A stretch of 64,000 bases of DNA from Lentisphaerota bacterium (lineage in GTDB: Bacteria; Verrucomicrobiota; Lentisphaeria; Victivallales; Victivallaceae), in the NCBI GenBank assembly GCA_024225035.1, contig JAAEMX010000441.1:62001-126000 (forward strand), in the 5' to 3' direction. Below are positions 62,804-64,000 of the stretch, one piece after another. The translations under genes and the position numbers were made by a program. Positions within the stretch are counted from its first letter, which is position 1, and every line of letters begins with the position of its first letter. The notes beneath the pieces are model-generated. The model did not search any database. It saw only the letters and a program-made list of their open reading frames with translations, and was not told where the DNA came from.

Positions 62804-64000
62804 ATGAAAATACGAAATCTCCTGCTTGCAGTTGCTGCAATGTTTGTGCTAATTGCTGTACCAGCCGTTCAGGCTCAGGTAAGAGTGACTAAGGCTGCCA
62901 GCGATTTTACTCGTAATCCAACATTGAATTTCACTGGGATAAGCGGAAGCGCAGCAGCCTCAACGACAGTAAATTCTTTTTTACGTACCTGTGGCTGGTT
63001 TGACGCTGGTGGTGCAAAGGCTGATCTGCAAATTGGCGGCAGCTATTCTGCGGGTAGAATATCAGTTTCTGTAAAACAGAATGGAGCTCCTATAATGTCC
63101 CTGCAAGTGCCTGTGAGTGACAGTGATTATCGTTCGGCCGCTAAAAAAGCCGTCGATGCTATCCTGAAGAAACTTTTTAAAATAGATGGAATTTGCTCAT
63201 CGAAAATTGTCTTCTGTGGTCAGAATGGGGTTGGAATAAAAAATATTTACACTACCGATATTGACGGTCAGAATGTAAAAAAGATAACTTATTATCGCAG
63301 TCTGTGCGTTGAGCCGGAATGGTTTCCGGATGGTAAATCAATTGTTTATACTAAGTACAACAAAAATACGACTGACATTGTTCAGACCCTGCTAAGTCCC
63401 CGCCGCAGCCGACGTCTTGCCAGCTATCCCGGTACAAATGCCGGAGCATCAATTTCTCCGAATGGTCAATACCTGGCGCTTATTATGAGTAAGGATCGAC
63501 AGGTTGAACTTTATGTTAAAGCTATCACCAGTTCTGCTAAACGCCGTTTAACTCATGATAACGCGGTTGAAGCTTCTCCCTGCTGGAGTCCCGGCGGTGG
63601 TACAATTTGCTATGTTTCCGATCGCATGGGAAGACCTCAGCTTTATCTTATTGGGGCTAATGGGGGAAGGGCAAGGCATTTAAGTACGGTTGGAGGTTCT
63701 GCTGTAACTCCGGCGTGGTCTAAGACCAATGAGTTGGTTTATGCCACAAAATATGGTCCTAACTATGTTATTGCACGACTTGACCTTAATGGAAAACGTC
63801 CTGCTGGTCCGATTGTTAATGCCGCCGGAAACTGGGAGTCACCATCCTGGGCACCAGATAACCGTCATGTTATTTGTAGCAGAGCTCTCGGCAATAAATC
63901 CAGCTTATGGCTGATTGATACATGGACAGGTAAAATCCGTTGTTTACTGAAAGCGTCTAATAATCTTACAATGCCATCTTGGTCAAATATTATTAAATGA
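62804..64000 (+). CDS. tolB: TolB-like periplasmic beta-propeller protein
   Basis: A 398-aa exported protein with signal peptide MKIRNLLLAVAAMFVLIAVP..AQ. An N-terminal alpha/beta domain (about 30-125) is followed by repeated WD40-like blades: KITYYRSLCVEPEWFPDGKS, NAGASISPNGQYLALIMSKD, EASPCWSPGGGTICYVSDRM, GNWESPSWAPDNRHVICSRA. This is the TolB order. It links the Tol-Pal envelope system to Pal and may aid outer-membrane constriction. GAGGAA lies nine bases before ATG 62804. The stop codon ends exactly at the window edge, so the gene is complete; pal would be expected next. Confidence 0.9.
   Translation: MKIRNLLLAVAAMFVLIAVPAVQAQVRVTKAASDFTRNPTLNFTGISGSAAASTTVNSFLRTCGWFDAGGAKADLQIGGSYSAGRISVSVKQNGAPIMSLQVPVSDSDYRSAAKKAVDAILKKLFKIDGICSSKIVFCGQNGVGIKNIYTTDIDGQNVKKITYYRSLCVEPEWFPDGKSIVYTKYNKNTTDIVQTLLSPRRSRRLASYPGTNAGASISPNGQYLALIMSKDRQVELYVKAITSSAKRRLTHDNAVEASPCWSPGGGTICYVSDRMGRPQLYLIGANGGRARHLSTVGGSAVTPAWSKTNELVYATKYGPNYVIARLDLNGKRPAGPIVNAAGNWESPSWAPDNRHVICSRALGNKSSLWLIDTWTGKIRCLLKASNNLTMPSWSNIIK

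Noticed and set aside
1-64000. tRNA, rRNA, integrase or transposase genes
   Set aside because: I found no convincing tRNA cloverleaf, rRNA stretch or recombinase motif by reading; a dedicated scan (for example a covariance search) would be needed to exclude them.

Overview
The window looks like a chromosomal stretch of a Lentisphaerota-type (PVC group) bacterium. The main sequence grounds are prepilin-like proteins of the [20 protein letters not shown] type with a C-terminal 'VDGHVE' motif, a GntR/LacI-type regulator next to such a prepilin and a carbohydrate-active enzyme, and a type II secretion pseudopilin cluster. The DNA is moderately A+T-rich, genes are dense on both strands, and many gene ends carry clear hairpin terminators. 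Taxonomy is inferred from protein character only.

Region 1 (1-2.7 kb and 14.3-15.9 kb) is a polysaccharide-use locus: GntR-type regulator, prepilin, then a secreted protein whose beta-sandwich-like N-terminal part is preserved at 2114-2575. A family-20-like glycoside hydrolase catalytic part lacking its N-terminus begins abruptly at about 14331. Between them lies an accessory block of about 11.7 kb. It holds a HTH fragment fused to the truncated secreted protein, a tandem array of orphan ABC-type substrate-binding proteins (two genes plus the tail of a third), a 390-aa protein with ChaN/TraB-like motifs, two small membrane proteins, a cluster of GGTACAA repeats with inverted copies, a 981-aa beta-rich protein I cannot assign, a ThuA-like pseudogene, and a phage-like late-gene cassette. 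The ThuA-like gene is interrupted by a 97-bp inverted copy of an internal piece of the 981-aa gene; removing it restores the reading frame exactly.

Region 2 (16-31 kb) is housekeeping and transport: acetyltransferases, beta-carbonic anhydrase, DnaQ-like exonuclease, TPR protein, aromatic amino acid permease, queC, purB, a PfkB kinase behind a structured leader, a TetR regulator followed by a complete TRAP transporter (DctP-Q-M), a ferredoxin-type aldo/keto reductase and glycyl-tRNA synthetase.

Region 3 (31-47 kb) holds a secreted C45-like Ntn hydrolase, rodA, a glycosyltransferase, purA, proA, an ArnT/GT39-like membrane glycosyltransferase coupled to mtaB, an exported gamma-class chorismate mutase-like lipoprotein, class II fructose-bisphosphate aldolase, a kinase with a degenerate receiver domain, xseA, an M50 protease and a NIF3-like domain.

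Region 4 (47.5-53.3 kb) is a pseudopilin operon (GspG/H/I/J-like) with a sigma70-type promoter. It ends in a GspK-like gene that appears broken by a frameshift and an in-frame TAG. None of the five prepilins in the window has glycine before the predicted cleavage site.

Region 5 (53.4-64 kb) carries murD, rdgC-like, a pabB-pabC fusion, a DUF486 protein, divergent DASS-type and GntP-type transporters, a methyltransferase with a small HTH-like partner, a pyridoxamine-oxidase-like gene and tolB. gntP, the oxidase-like gene and a small ORF near 8.5 kb each carry a one-base frameshift in a short homopolymer, so sequencing error or gene decay must be considered there.
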